From JAVBTT01 sp031550325 (GTDB lineage Bacteria > Bacillota > Clostridia > Oscillospirales > UBA929), in contig JAVBOR010000013.1 in the NCBI GenBank assembly GCA_031550325.1, positions 28,444 through 92,443 of the forward strand: a stretch of DNA of 64,000 nucleotides. Direction: 5' to 3'. A program made the position numbers and the translations under genes. The notes below the pieces were generated by a model. That model had not been told where the DNA came from. It was given only the letters and a program-made list of their open reading frames with translations, and made no database searches. Below, one piece after another: positions 1 through 8,544 of the stretch. How positions within the stretch are numbered: position 1 is the first letter of the stretch; every line of letters starts with the position of its first letter.

Positions 1-142
1 CATACCGGCTTGAAAAAAATTCAATCGTTACCTCATCGCAATCCAAAGACGCCATAGTATCTTCCGCCTTTTTCCCGCAAGATACCAAAGATAGCATGAT
101 CACAACCACAAACAAGAGCGCCGTCGTCTTTCCGATACGCAC
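1..142 (-). CDS. lipoprotein, N-terminal part (cut by window edge)
   Basis: The gene begins at a GTG at 142 with AGGAGG at 151-156, eight bases upstream, and runs off the left edge. The 47 visible residues start MRIGKTTALLF, continue through a hydrophobic stretch, and reach a lipobox LVSC with Cys about 22, then GKK and an acidic stretch. That is a type II signal peptide, so the mature protein should be anchored on the outer face of the membrane. It follows the sigma and anti-sigma genes on the same strand with an 82-base gap, so it may be co-transcribed. The function cannot be read from the fragment. Confidence 0.7.
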   Translation of the reverse strand, partial: MRIGKTTALLFVVVIMLSLVSCGKKAEDTMASLDCDEVTIEFFSSRY

Positions 143-224
143 AGAAACCGCCTCCTCGAACAATAGAATGCTAATAGCCTTCACTATAATAACGATTGAA
201 CAGGGGGGTTCACTACAAAATTCT

Positions 225-932
225 TTATTCTGCTTGAACGACGGACTCTGCCACTTTTATAAGCTCATCCAAATAGACAAACGACCATAAATCAAATACA
301 TAACCGTTTGCCACCCATATGACGCCGTTTTCGAAGCCGTCGGCTATCCCTTGTATTTTGTACCCTTCAAGTCCGTTGATCAGAGTTGGCGTGATTACTC
401 TGTTTTCATTATCTGACGAAATGCTAAAGCCACCGTGTTTCGGATTATAACTAAACCGGATTTCATGACCTTCTTCGTCGAGGTAGAGCACAGCAGTCAT
501 GTTCCCGAGTTTATCAACCATGTCCTCTGAAAATCCATTTGGCAGATATTCAGGTCGCCATTCAGATGTGTTTGCTTCTGGAGCAGAATCCGAGAAGCCA
601 AATTTTGTGAACTTCTCATACCATTCGGCAAATACTTCCGATACAGCCGCTCTGACCTGTGGATTAAGCATCAGCAGACCAAACAGGACGGTTGCTATAA
701 CCGCTACGCAAGCGACGGCTTTCTTGGCGTATTGTATGAATGACAGCCTAAACTCGCGTCGACGCTCCCGGATAAAAAGCGCCTTCATTCTCGCGTGATG
801 AGAGTCCGAGAACGCGTATAGCTTGGCAAGCTCCGCTTCGCTTGGCAGTGAAGCCAATTCGCGTTGATGATTTTCGATGATTGCCTGACGCAAAAGAGAC
901 TCAAAAATAAAGTTTTTTATCCTGTTATCCAT
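225..932 (-). CDS. anti-sigma factor-like membrane protein with DUF4367-type C-terminus
   Basis: A 235-residue protein with a soluble N-terminus (1-65), one membrane span about 71-90 (AVACVAVIATVLFGLLML), and an extracytoplasmic domain about 95-235. The outer domain resembles DUF4367 (WRPEYLPNGF, then beta-rich sequence with GLEGYKIQG). Its start overlaps the end of the upstream ECF sigma gene by 8 bases, the usual arrangement for a sigma/anti-sigma pair. The inferred role is to hold the sigma factor at the membrane until an envelope signal is sensed. No zinc-binding HxxxCxxC motif is visible in the N-terminus, so it is not a classic ZAS anti-sigma factor. The regulatory role rests mainly on context. 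Confidence 0.75.
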   Translation of the reverse strand: MDNRIKNFIFESLLRQAIIENHQRELASLPSEAELAKLYAFSDSHHARMKALFIRERRREFRLSFIQYAKKAVACVAVIATVLFGLLMLNPQVRAAVSEVFAEWYEKFTKFGFSDSAPEANTSEWRPEYLPNGFSEDMVDKLGNMTAVLYLDEEGHEIRFSYNPKHGGFSISSDNENRVITPTLINGLEGYKIQGIADGFENGVIWVANGYVFDLWSFVYLDELIKVAESVVQAE

Positions 933-1485
933 TTGTGGTGCCCTCCCTGCTTAACATTTCGCGGAGCTTGATTTTTGCCCTGAAAATCCGCATGGCGGCA
1001 TTTTTCTCTGAGATGCCAAGGTCACTGGCGATTTGACGATCACTTAAAGCGTGGAAATATTTCAATTCAAAAGCGGTTTTATAGATGTCGTCGAGCTGAG
1101 CGATACAAAAAAGAAGGTGGTTATATCCTTCCTCGCTGAGAAGCCTCGCGTCGACGTCAGGCTCTTCTGATGCTATCTCATAATCGTGGTCATACAACGA
1201 TTCGGTCGGCAGTCCGTTTTCTTTTCGGCATATGTCAATCGCTTTGTTCTTCACAATAATAACGATTCGCGACTTCAGCCTACTACCGGAAAGCTTAAAA
1301 ATCTCAGCTTTATTCTTAATGATCTCTATAAATGCGTTCTGCACGGCTTCTTCCGCCCATGCGTGATTTTTCGTTACAAGCTTGGCTACATGCAGGCATG
1401 TGTACCGGTATTTCTCATAAATGCCGGTGAACGTGTCTTTTTCCTCTTCTGTTTCCAGCATGGCTAAGTAAAAAGCAATCATCAT
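925..1485 (-). CDS. ECF-type RNA polymerase sigma factor
   Basis: A protein of about 186 residues. Region 2 covers roughly 16-85 (FTGIYEKYRY, AEEAVQNAFIEIIKN, KNKAIDICRK). Region 4 is a helix-turn-helix (LSDRQIASDLGISEKNAAMR, ending RAKIKLREML). The two met codons at 1485 and 1482 lie 4 and 7 bases from AGGAGG (1490-1495), and either could start. A longer in-frame start at 1536 has no ribosome site. It directs RNA polymerase to a small regulon, probably including this operon. It overlaps the anti-sigma gene by 8 bases. The many lipoprotein genes nearby suggest an envelope-stress or surface function, which is inference. Confidence 0.9.
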   Translation of the reverse strand: MMIAFYLAMLETEEEKDTFTGIYEKYRYTCLHVAKLVTKNHAWAEEAVQNAFIEIIKNKAEIFKLSGSRLKSRIVIIVKNKAIDICRKENGLPTESLYDHDYEIASEEPDVDARLLSEEGYNHLLFCIAQLDDIYKTAFELKYFHALSDRQIASDLGISEKNAAMRIFRAKIKLREMLSREGTTNG

Positions 1486-1610
1486 GTCGCCTCCTGTCAA
1501 GCTCATTATACAGAGAAACCGGCTGATTTCCAACACGCCTATGGATTTTCGCGACGGCAGAAGTTATGTGTAGTCAAGGTACGGGGGGTTAAGCTTTATT
1601 CAAAATCGTT

Positions 1611-1640
1611 TTGCGGCGCTTCCGGTTGAAAGCGCCGCAA
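1611..1640. repeat. inverted repeat in sigma operon / lipoprotein intergenic space
   Basis: An 11-base stem, TTGCGGCGCTT at 1611-1621, pairs with AAGCGCCGCAA at 1630-1640 around an 8-base loop. It lies between two divergent genes, so it is not an obvious terminator. It could be an operator or a cruciform. No U-run follows on either strand. Confidence 0.5.
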
Positions 1641-1790
1641 TTCAAAGACCAAACTTGGTTATTGAGCGATATATGGAACAAATCCGGGATTTTCTCGTCT
1701 AATCATTAGATATGAAATTAAGCGGGATGGTTTGCGGCACTATTATTCGTGGCATAGGCACAAAACTTGGGTAAACGGGAGTGCGGCACA

Positions 1791-2555
1791 TTGAAAAAGC
1801 TTTTTTGTTTTATAGGTATGATGCTCCTGACTGCGGCAGGGTGTTCAACGCAAAAAACCGGCGACCCTGCAGTGACCGGCGCATCTTTTCAAACATATAT
1901 AAGCGAAGCTTTCCCATCCGATCAATCCGTAAAATCTTCCGGCGAGACGGCTTCCGGCTTTGATGAATCTACTGCGGAAGAATCATCAAAGCCCGTTGAT
2001 CCGCCTTTACAGCTGCACTTTACCGATTATAAGGCGGAGGTGTCCGCGCTCGCCGGTTTGTTGGATAAAGACGATGAGGTTATTGAGAATTTCCTTTTTG
2101 AGCATTCCGAATACTCGATGAACGGCCTATGCGGCAGAGAAGATATAGAGTTTCTGATGCAAACATTGGATGAGCCGGTTTATCCGGTACATGACAGCGC
2201 CGAACCGGATGAAATAACGCTGCTACGTTTCGGCGATTCCTCCGAAAATATGCAAATCTGGTTGAGATATGAGATTGACGGCGTCGTATACGGATTTACA
2301 ATCACTAAGTTCAGAATTGGTGAGATTATAACGAATAACAAGAGTAATACAACAGATTTGGAACACGTAAGCGCGCTTGAGGATGTGGATATCTACGCTG
2401 ATGCCTTCGAGAATGGTAAAGAGTCAAAAGTAATGACATTTCATCTGGGATTAAAGGGAAAATATATCAACGCAAGAGTATATGACGCAAAGGACTTACA
2501 GGCTGCGCTTGAGGGTCTGCAGGCCTTTGGGTTTAGCAGCCTGAAGATTGAATAG
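1791..2555 (+). CDS. lipoprotein of unknown function
   Basis: I place the start at TTG 1791, giving 254 residues: MKKLFCFIGMMLLTAAGC is a textbook lipoprotein signal with lipobox Cys at 18. GGGAG at 1777-1781 sits nine bases upstream. An in-frame TTG at 1767 would add eight charged residues before the signal and has no ribosome site. The mature part begins with a Ser/Thr/Glu-rich linker (about 20-75), then a mixed alpha/beta domain without a motif I recognise. It is transcribed away from the sigma operon and convergently with the next lipoprotein gene. It is probably surface-anchored. Confidence 0.7.
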   Translation: MKKLFCFIGMMLLTAAGCSTQKTGDPAVTGASFQTYISEAFPSDQSVKSSGETASGFDESTAEESSKPVDPPLQLHFTDYKAEVSALAGLLDKDDEVIENFLFEHSEYSMNGLCGREDIEFLMQTLDEPVYPVHDSAEPDEITLLRFGDSSENMQIWLRYEIDGVVYGFTITKFRIGEIITNNKSNTTDLEHVSALEDVDIYADAFENGKESKVMTFHLGLKGKYINARVYDAKDLQAALEGLQAFGFSSLKIE

Positions 2556-2612
2556 CGGCTTGCGAGTATGGACAAAGCCATCAACATTACTATGGCAAGT
2601 CTTTTCACGCCG

Positions 2613-4313
2613 TCACCTCGGCTCCAGCCAGTAATCGGCGAGCGGCGAGCGGACACTGTATTTTTCGCTGTATTCAAATTCCTCCGTCTCCGGGTCGTAG
2701 AGGTACACTTCTCTGACCGGCTGTGACGCTATAACCTTTTCGCCATTGTCTGTGTCGGCGATGCACTGGAACGCGCCCTGCAGCAGAATATCGACAGAGC
2801 CGTCGCCGTTTGCATCGTCATAGACAGGGGTCAAGTGCCCGTCTTCGTACCGGCAGCCGAAATACTCGGGGCCGTCCAGAGGGATGTTCTTGAACACAGC
2901 CGCGCCGCGCGCTTCTTCCCAGACGGTAATGTGCAGCCCCATGACATCTCCGCCAATCGGCTGCGCAAACGCTCTGCCGTCGAGCCGGTAGATACCGAAG
3001 TCGCCGTTGTCCTGGTGGGAGTAAAGAAAAATCTCGATCAGCGGAAATACCATCCTTTCCACATAAACGATCTTGAGTTCCTCCGCTTCGGGCCAGCAGG
3101 CATTTACCATTGAATAATCCCCTCCAGGGCCTTCGCCTGGACAGGGCGACAGCTTTCCGTCGCGATAGGAAAACAGACAGCGCCGCGGCCAGTCGTATAC
3201 CGTGTCACCGGATATAACCAGCCAGTCCTCCCTGTCGGGCAGCCGATAGACTTTTATGCTTGTCAAGTCTTTTGGAAGCCCCAAGACGTCGAGAAAGCCG
3301 TACTCGTTTTCTATGTAATACTCCACAACCTGCGAGCGTATCCTGTGCAGATCACTCAGCGCCCAGGAGCAGTCCAGCAGGGAGGCCGAAGCGTCCGTAT
3401 ACGACGGATAAAACTCAAGGCCTATTCTATCAAGGTCGGGGATGTTTTCCGGGGCGATCTCCCGCTCCGGCACGGGTTTTTCTTCATCCCACTGCTCTAA
3501 AAAGGCATACAGCTTTTCGAGGTCGAACTGGTCTTCGCTATCGTCTTTCATCAGCGCCCCGGTAAAGGTGAAGGGTTCTTGCATGATGACCGGTTGATAA
3601 CCCGACATCACGCCGAAAAAGCGCTTCTCGATCTCGTCATGTGTCGCCGAAGTTACTGTGCCGTCATCGTTTAACAGTTCGTATTCGATATCGTCCAGCG
3701 CCGCGCCTTCGCGCACAAGCAATTCGTTGTACGAGCAAAAGGTCTGCGATTTTGGATGCTCTATGTCTGAAAAATCGAAGAACATGTGTTGGCGTATGTA
3801 AAATCCCGGCCCGTCCCTGAACTGCCCGTGCGCCATCCACTGAAGTTTGCCCGTTTCCTTACTGCGATACAGCGCCAAGGTCTCGGGAAGACCGCCTGCT
3901 GCATCCTCGTTGAACAATACAAATTTCACCTGATCGTCTTGAAATGTATACCCGTATACAATGACCGAGTTTACCGTCCCGAGCGTAGAGGACAGCAGCT
4001 CCGGTACACCGTCGGAATCAAGATCCATCAGGCGGAAATGGCTCATTTCTGTCGGCGGCCAGTCAATCGGGTCATCAGGAAAAGCGCCATCCAGTACAGC
4101 GTCGGCATATGCAATCATCCACGCGGGACGCGTTTCCACAGATGGCGAGGGAGAAGGCGTGTCCGCAGTTGATATGGTCGGCGGCGCGGAGACGGCTGTA
4201 CTCGTCGCAGTTGGAGGGACATCGGACGGTTTACATCCGGACATCATAAGCAACCCCGCCGCAAGCGAAAGCAGAAGCAACAGCGCAACGTGCCTGTTTT
4301 GTCTCTGGTTCAA
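2613..4313 (-). CDS. large lipoprotein with EF-hand/FG-GAP-like calcium motifs
   Basis: A 566-residue protein. The signal peptide ends in lipobox MSGC (Cys 27), followed by a Pro/Ser/Thr-rich linker to about residue 62. It contains DLDSDGVPELL near residue 100 and DDANGDGSVDILLQGA near the C-terminus. Both match the Dx[DN]xDG calcium-loop pattern of FG-GAP/VCBS-like repeats. It should sit outside the membrane. It lies 18 bases after the next upstream lipoprotein gene on the same strand, so the two form an operon and may be paralogues. The ligand or substrate is unknown. Confidence 0.75.
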   Translation of the reverse strand: MNQRQNRHVALLLLLSLAAGLLMMSGCKPSDVPPTATSTAVSAPPTISTADTPSPSPSVETRPAWMIAYADAVLDGAFPDDPIDWPPTEMSHFRLMDLDSDGVPELLSSTLGTVNSVIVYGYTFQDDQVKFVLFNEDAAGGLPETLALYRSKETGKLQWMAHGQFRDGPGFYIRQHMFFDFSDIEHPKSQTFCSYNELLVREGAALDDIEYELLNDDGTVTSATHDEIEKRFFGVMSGYQPVIMQEPFTFTGALMKDDSEDQFDLEKLYAFLEQWDEEKPVPEREIAPENIPDLDRIGLEFYPSYTDASASLLDCSWALSDLHRIRSQVVEYYIENEYGFLDVLGLPKDLTSIKVYRLPDREDWLVISGDTVYDWPRRCLFSYRDGKLSPCPGEGPGGDYSMVNACWPEAEELKIVYVERMVFPLIEIFLYSHQDNGDFGIYRLDGRAFAQPIGGDVMGLHITVWEEARGAAVFKNIPLDGPEYFGCRYEDGHLTPVYDDANGDGSVDILLQGAFQCIADTDNGEKVIASQPVREVYLYDPETEEFEYSEKYSVRSPLADYWLEPR

Positions 4314-4331
4314 ATTTATACCCTCCCCGCT

Positions 4332-6071
4332 TTATTCTTCCGTGCCCGTACGCAGCGTTCCGATGACCGCATATCCGGAGCCGTCAAGACTCAAGCGCGC
4401 GTAGGTAACGGTGCCTTGCGTCTCGAGCCGCAGAATGATTTCGCCGCCTGTGATTTCAAAGTTGTAATAATCATATTTTGCGTCGATTCTATACACAATG
4501 ATTCTGTTTTCGCCGTTTATGTCGGCGCTTACGATGCTCGACGAACTTCGCTCAGAATAGTAAACCCTGCCGTCGTATATTGTCGCATTGTCAATGGCGT
4601 CCGGCATTTCTTGCAGCTCGCTCAGCCAGGGCAAATCCGGGAGATTGTCCCTGCGCATCGGGGGAGGCTCGTCAAGCCGGACAGTGAACTCCAGCATTTC
4701 ACCCTCAGCGGTTACAAAACTCCGTCTGCCTTCGCCGGTTGCGTAATCGTTTTCAGTGACGCTGTTTTCTGGGGTGATCTTGTCATATGTTTCTTCGCAG
4801 GAATAAATAAGCTTCCACTCCCCGTCCAGATAGGCGTAGCGGTACTTATTATACCAGCTTTCGCGGCTGCCGCAGTTCTCCCAAAATGAGAATGTTGTGC
4901 CGTTCGTTTCGAAGGCGTTCTGCGGTTCCGGACTGAGAGGGTCGCCCATGACGCCGCCAGCCTCGGGGCGGGGCAAAAGCCCGCTCTCGCAGAAGCTGAG
5001 CTGATAACCATCCGCAATTCCCTCCAATCCGAACAGCATGCGGGGGAAGTAGGCGTAAGGAGTGTCCGGCCGCTGGGCTGCGGCGACAATATCTTTGATG
5101 CCGTCGCTGTTGAAATCAAGCTCAAGTGAGGCAAAGATGCTCCATCCTTCGGGCAGAAAATCATCCGGCGTTTCGCCGCCGTATGGCAGCTCGGGCGCGC
5201 CGCCGTACTTGCCCAAAAACTCCGTCGGCCCGCTTGTGTCCGCATAGACAAAGCTTAAGTCAAAGCCGTCGCGCCCGATCTCAAAGAAACCGGGTAGGCT
5301 GTCTTTATATCTCGCGTCGTTGGTGTAGAGCGTGTAGCCACCGCTTCCGAGGTAAAACCCGAGACAATAGACATACTCGCCGTCCAGCTTCAAATCGGCG
5401 CCGGTCCCCGCTCCGCTGATAAAGCCGGAATAGGTCAGGTTGTCCGACTCGTACTCAAAGCCATATTCAAATACGTCAAGCAGCCGCTGATACGCCGGAT
5501 AACCCATGATACTGAGCAGCTTATCCTTTTCCGCGCCGGTGGGGAACAGTTCGTCAAACCGCCCGGCGTTGATGTAGACAGGCTCGCCGATGGTGTATTC
5601 GCCATCCATTGTGACATTGTGCCCGAAACCGAGCGCACCTGTGTCGCCGTCGGCCAGGCATACCGCCAGAACATCGCCCCGCAGCGCAAATTCCACCTTC
5701 GCAAAAAAATCGGAATCCGTATGCTCAAACACCGCTGAACTCGTGCCGGTAAAATCCGCTGTACCGCTGATGTCTCCGTTGTGTGCGCCCCACACGCCTG
5801 AAAAATGAAAATCGAAGCCGCTTTCCGTTTGGCTGGTGATTTCAATTTGTGCTCCCTCGGCTTTGTGCGTATTTGTACGCCGCCAGAGACCTTCGAAACG
5901 ACGCTCATTCACGGAAGGTTCAGTCACGGAAGGCTGAGCCGACGCCTCTGCGGAAGGTGATAATTGCGGCGGTTCTATCTGCACTGTCATCGCCGAGTTC
6001 ATACAAGCCGAGCACAGGAGCACTATCACAAGGACGGCGGAAGTGAAGAACGTTTTTCTTTTTCTTATCAT
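4332..6071 (-). CDS. large lipoprotein, FG-GAP-like motif and C-terminal beta domain
   Basis: The start is set at ATG 6071 (MIRKRKTFFTSAV), preceded by CGGAG. The in-frame ATG at 6089 would put an acidic residue ahead of the basic n-region. The product is 579 residues. The lipobox is LCSAC (Cys about 23), followed by a Ser/Pro-rich linker. The motif DFNSDGIKDIVAA, mid-protein, is of the same type as in the neighbouring lipoprotein. The last ~90 residues (DNATIYDGRVYYSERS onward) resemble the repeat style of DUF5050/beta-propeller blades. It is the first gene of a two-gene lipoprotein operon. The function is unknown. Confidence 0.75.
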   Translation of the reverse strand: MIRKRKTFFTSAVLVIVLLCSACMNSAMTVQIEPPQLSPSAEASAQPSVTEPSVNERRFEGLWRRTNTHKAEGAQIEITSQTESGFDFHFSGVWGAHNGDISGTADFTGTSSAVFEHTDSDFFAKVEFALRGDVLAVCLADGDTGALGFGHNVTMDGEYTIGEPVYINAGRFDELFPTGAEKDKLLSIMGYPAYQRLLDVFEYGFEYESDNLTYSGFISGAGTGADLKLDGEYVYCLGFYLGSGGYTLYTNDARYKDSLPGFFEIGRDGFDLSFVYADTSGPTEFLGKYGGAPELPYGGETPDDFLPEGWSIFASLELDFNSDGIKDIVAAAQRPDTPYAYFPRMLFGLEGIADGYQLSFCESGLLPRPEAGGVMGDPLSPEPQNAFETNGTTFSFWENCGSRESWYNKYRYAYLDGEWKLIYSCEETYDKITPENSVTENDYATGEGRRSFVTAEGEMLEFTVRLDEPPPMRRDNLPDLPWLSELQEMPDAIDNATIYDGRVYYSERSSSSIVSADINGENRIIVYRIDAKYDYYNFEITGGEIILRLETQGTVTYARLSLDGSGYAVIGTLRTGTEE

Positions 6072-6422
6072 ATAAGCTTCTCCGTCCAATAAAACAAGAT
6101 CATATCAATGCAGAATCACTTTGGAAACCATTATAAGCGCTAATTGCAGGCAGGTCATGCGTTTTTGATTACAAAATCTTTGAAAATCGGTAACAAAGAA
6201 ATGTCGTTACAATCTTTTCACGGGAGTTACACCCGATACGCTATATCCTCAAAAAAGAGCTGTCGATCGGCAATGCCGCCTGACAGCTCAAAGTACAACC
6301 ATAAACACTGAGTGAACTCCCACACAAGAGCGACAAATCCCAGTTCATTTGCAACATATCTGCAACAAGCAGGCCACAAATCCTCGCGGCATCATGCCTC
6401 ACGGCTTTCGTCAACACTCTCC
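6072..6422. other. gene-free stretch left of the tRNA-Ala fragment
   Basis: No supported coding region. It holds the promoter region of the lipoprotein operon on the left, a minus-strand terminator (6251-6289), and two TGCAAC direct repeats at about 6350-6365. Spaced repeats like these near a tRNA junction resemble integrase arm sites, but no integrase gene is present. Confidence 0.5.
6251..6289 (-). terminator. Rho-independent terminator, minus strand
   Basis: GAGCTGTC (6282-6289 read on the minus strand) pairs with GACAGCTC (6257-6264), followed on the minus strand by six T residues. It would stop a transcript entering from the right, across the tRNA-Ala fragment. Confidence 0.65.
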
Positions 6423-6464
6423 ACACGCAGGGGGTCAGGGGTTCGAGTCCCTTTGCCTCCACCA
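6423..6464 (+). tRNA. tRNA-Ala 3' half only (likely att site or remnant)
   Basis: The sequence reads as loop end CAC, anticodon-stem GCAGG, variable GGGTC, T-stem and loop AGGGG-TTCGAGT-CCCTT, acceptor TGCCTCC, discriminator A and encoded CCA. Acceptor position 70 is T, which would form the G3-U70 pair typical of tRNA-Ala. No matching 5' acceptor (GGRGGCA) or D-arm is found in the preceding 200 bases. A terminator follows directly. A 3' half alone is what integration of a mobile element into a tRNA gene leaves at one end, so the element would lie to the left. Decay of a tRNA gene is the alternative. Confidence 0.7.
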
Positions 6465-6471
6465 AATGGCG

Positions 6472-6503
6472 AAACCCCGTACCTGTTTATGGTACGGGGT
6501 TTT
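6472..6503 (+). terminator. terminator following the tRNA-Ala 3' half
   Basis: AACCCCGTACC (6473-6483) and GGTACGGGGTT (6491-6501) form a perfect stem with a 7-base loop and a short T-run. It is placed as a normal tRNA terminator would be, which supports the idea that the right side is the original chromosomal context. Confidence 0.8.
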
Positions 6504-6504
6504 C

Positions 6505-6726
6505 AGGTTGTCAAAGAACCGAAGGTTCTTTGACAAAGCGGGGACAAGATCGCGTCTTTGTGAAGACGCGTAAAGAAACGCTTCCCCGGAGTGAATCCGT
6601 GAAAGCGTTGTGGTTCTTTCTTTATCGGTTTCCAGTCCAGCAAGAACCTGCCGCCTACGGCGTCAGGCTCGACGCGAATCCAGGAAAAGGACGAAGGCGC
6701 AAAGCGTTTTTTTGACAGTCTGTGCG
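6505..6726 (+). repeat. dispersed modular palindromic repeat, copy 1
   Basis: Successive modules are: TGTCAAAGAACC-gaa-GGTTCTTTGACA (6509-6535); CGCGTCTT-tgtg-AAGACGCG (6551-6570); CGCTTCCCCGGA-gtgaa-TCCGTGAAAGCG (6579-6607); then a tail containing CAGTCCAGCA and GGCGTCAGGCTC (6632-6670). The same modules recur at 44.6, 50.4, 54.8 and 63.8 kb. No ORF here is credible. Confidence 0.85.
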
Positions 6727-6786
6727 AGCTCATCGGACTACAAATCCAATGCGCCAGCATTCTTGCGATAATCGTTTGCTACCATT

Positions 6787-7689
6787 CTATACTTGCTCCA
6801 GTAGGCGGATGTAATGATTGGCCTCACGCAAAACGTGGTCGGCCAGTAGCGGCAGAATGATGGAACGGATCTTGCATTCAGCGATGCCCTTCGTGCCCGC
6901 GGTTTTGAAGTCGCGGTACTTTTTGGTCTCTTCAAGTGTTTCGTTGGTAACCATATTCAACATGGAATCGGTGGACGCTTTTGCTTTCTCTAAAAGCTCG
7001 GCATAGTCCTGCGCAAAATTGTTTGATGTATTGATTAGCTCGCCCTCAGACGGATCGAGAAGTCCTCGGATAAACAGCGCGTGCTCCAGCATGATTTGAT
7101 CCCAGAACAGCTCCATGTTCTTGGTGGTTTCCTCCATACCCTGACCGCTTTCCAGCGCCTGCAAATGTGACCTGTACAGCTTCGCTTCACGAAGAATATG
7201 GTCTAGCAGCAGCGGATAATTCGCTGTGAACATATTGCAGGACAACACGGCATTCAGAATTCTGGCCTTGAAATCGATTAGTCCGTCAAGAAGTGGCCTT
7301 ACGTTTGCGTTGAGGGCGCGGACACTTCGCATAAGCTCAGGCGATATATTTGGATTGGTCGACCCGTAAAGCCGCGATTCCATAGCGGTCAGACTCTCAT
7401 TGATGGGGATGCCGGTAAAATTCTCTGTTTTTTGCTCGCTGCCGCGCGTGTAATCGGTGACCAACTCTCCTGATTGCACGACCGCATTACTGACCACCCC
7501 ATTGCCGAGTTGGATGGCGTTATGTAAAATCTGTTCAAACTGGGTTTTGAAACGTTCGGCTGTTTGGGCAAAGTCTTTATTTTTCGGCGTAAAGCCCGCC
7601 TCCAGAAACAGAGCATGCTCTTTCATGATACGCCCGAAAAACAGATGCAATTCAAGAGAAGATACGACGTATTGCTGTTGGCTGATCAT
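6787..7689 (-). CDS. DUF2935 family protein (duplicated four-helix domain)
   Basis: A 300-residue, mostly helical protein with two homologous halves. Half one has HLFFGRIMKEHALFLEAG and later LLLDHILREAKLY. Half two has ELFWDQIMLEHALFIRGL and LLADHVLREANHY. The repeated xxEHALF and DHxLREA motifs place His and Glu residues as in di-metal four-helix bundles, but metal binding is not shown. DUF2935 proteins occur mainly in spore-forming Firmicutes and have no assigned function that I know of. It follows a 151-residue gene on the same strand after 16 bases, so the two are probably co-transcribed, divergently from the pst operon. Confidence 0.85.
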   Translation of the reverse strand: MISQQQYVVSSLELHLFFGRIMKEHALFLEAGFTPKNKDFAQTAERFKTQFEQILHNAIQLGNGVVSNAVVQSGELVTDYTRGSEQKTENFTGIPINESLTAMESRLYGSTNPNISPELMRSVRALNANVRPLLDGLIDFKARILNAVLSCNMFTANYPLLLDHILREAKLYRSHLQALESGQGMEETTKNMELFWDQIMLEHALFIRGLLDPSEGELINTSNNFAQDYAELLEKAKASTDSMLNMVTNETLEETKKYRDFKTAGTKGIAECKIRSIILPLLADHVLREANHYIRLLEQV

Positions 7690-7705
7690 GTGTCAGTCCC
7701 TCCGC

Positions 7706-8161
7706 TTAATAATAATATCCGGGATACGGACGGTGCCCGCGCTTGTCGAAGAGCTCACGAAGCAACAGAATTCGGACGATATCCCGCAGGGAATTACGGT
7801 TGTGATGCCTCCTGCGTCGCCTTTGATAAGGATTGCCGCCAAAGCCGAACTGCACTGGTGCCGCTTCGGCCACGGTCTCATTGTCGTCGTCTTCATACCA
7901 CATGCCGCTGTTTTTGATAATTGCATCTACCGTAGAATTTATAATATCCGGGGTAGGCTGATACCCTGACGCATTCAATCTTTCCACAGCATCGGTGATC
8001 ATTGGATATATCTCATGGTAGATTTCCGGATACTCGTTTTCCATCGATTCCGAGGAGGGCGCCAAGCTCGCCTGCATGACAGGTGCGACAGGTTGTACTG
8101 TCAATCCGGTTTCATTTGAAAGTGGTATGGAAACAAAAGGTTTGCCGTTTTCTATGTCCAT
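7706..8161 (-). CDS. small protein with Arg/His-rich C-terminal part, unknown function
   Basis: A 151-residue protein with no signal peptide. The N-terminal third is low in structure. A central helix region (about 42-85) has EYPEIYHEIYPMITDAVERL. A basic patch QRRRRRHHNR lies near residue 115, followed by an amphipathic helix and a Tyr-rich end PYPGYYY. The basic and Tyr-rich ends recall small spore-coat proteins, which is a guess. The gene is upstream of, and in line with, the DUF2935 gene (16-base gap). AAGGGA precedes the ATG at 8161. Confidence 0.65.
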   Translation of the reverse strand: MDIENGKPFVSIPLSNETGLTVQPVAPVMQASLAPSSESMENEYPEIYHEIYPMITDAVERLNASGYQPTPDIINSTVDAIIKNSGMWYEDDDNETVAEAAPVQFGFGGNPYQRRRRRHHNRNSLRDIVRILLLRELFDKRGHRPYPGYYY

Positions 8162-8458
8162 TATGATTCCCTTTCTGGTTCATTATTAAAGAGTCCCGTC
8201 TTTCATAGTATATGACTGCCGAAACATTTTGTTTCTTAAACGGAGCCGTGGCCAGTATGGATGAAATGAAACTGGTATGCGGAAATAAGCCTAGAGTACA
8301 ACACAAAAAGGACATTCTGTGATTTATCGTGCAATACCCGGTCTAGATTTATGAACAACACTGTATAAGCATTTGGTGCTTGTGCGCTTTTTCAAGGTCA
8401 CAACGGATTATTTGCTTGAAAACGTGTGGCCTCACCCTTCTGCCCCCCCTTGTGCCCC

Positions 8459-8497
8459 TTACACAGTTTTTACATGGACCTGTCTTTAGCTTATACA
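8459..8497 (+). promoter_or_regulatory. pst promoter with Pho-box-like repeats
   Basis: TTACAC (8459-8464) and TTACAT (8470-8475) are spaced exactly 11 bases apart, the spacing of PhoP-binding repeats in Firmicutes. TATACA at 8492-8497 can serve as the -10, with the second repeat sitting where a -35 would be (16-base spacer). The remaining space between 8162 and 8544 holds no other gene I can support. Confidence 0.5.
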
Positions 8498-8544
8498 TTC
8501 CTGCGTTATCATCAGAGTGTAATGATGAAACGGAGGAATTATTT

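Noticed and set aside
6241..6465. A 74-residue minus-strand frame beginning MVEAKGLEPLTPC
   Set aside because: This is the familiar artefact of reading a tRNA 3' end in antisense.
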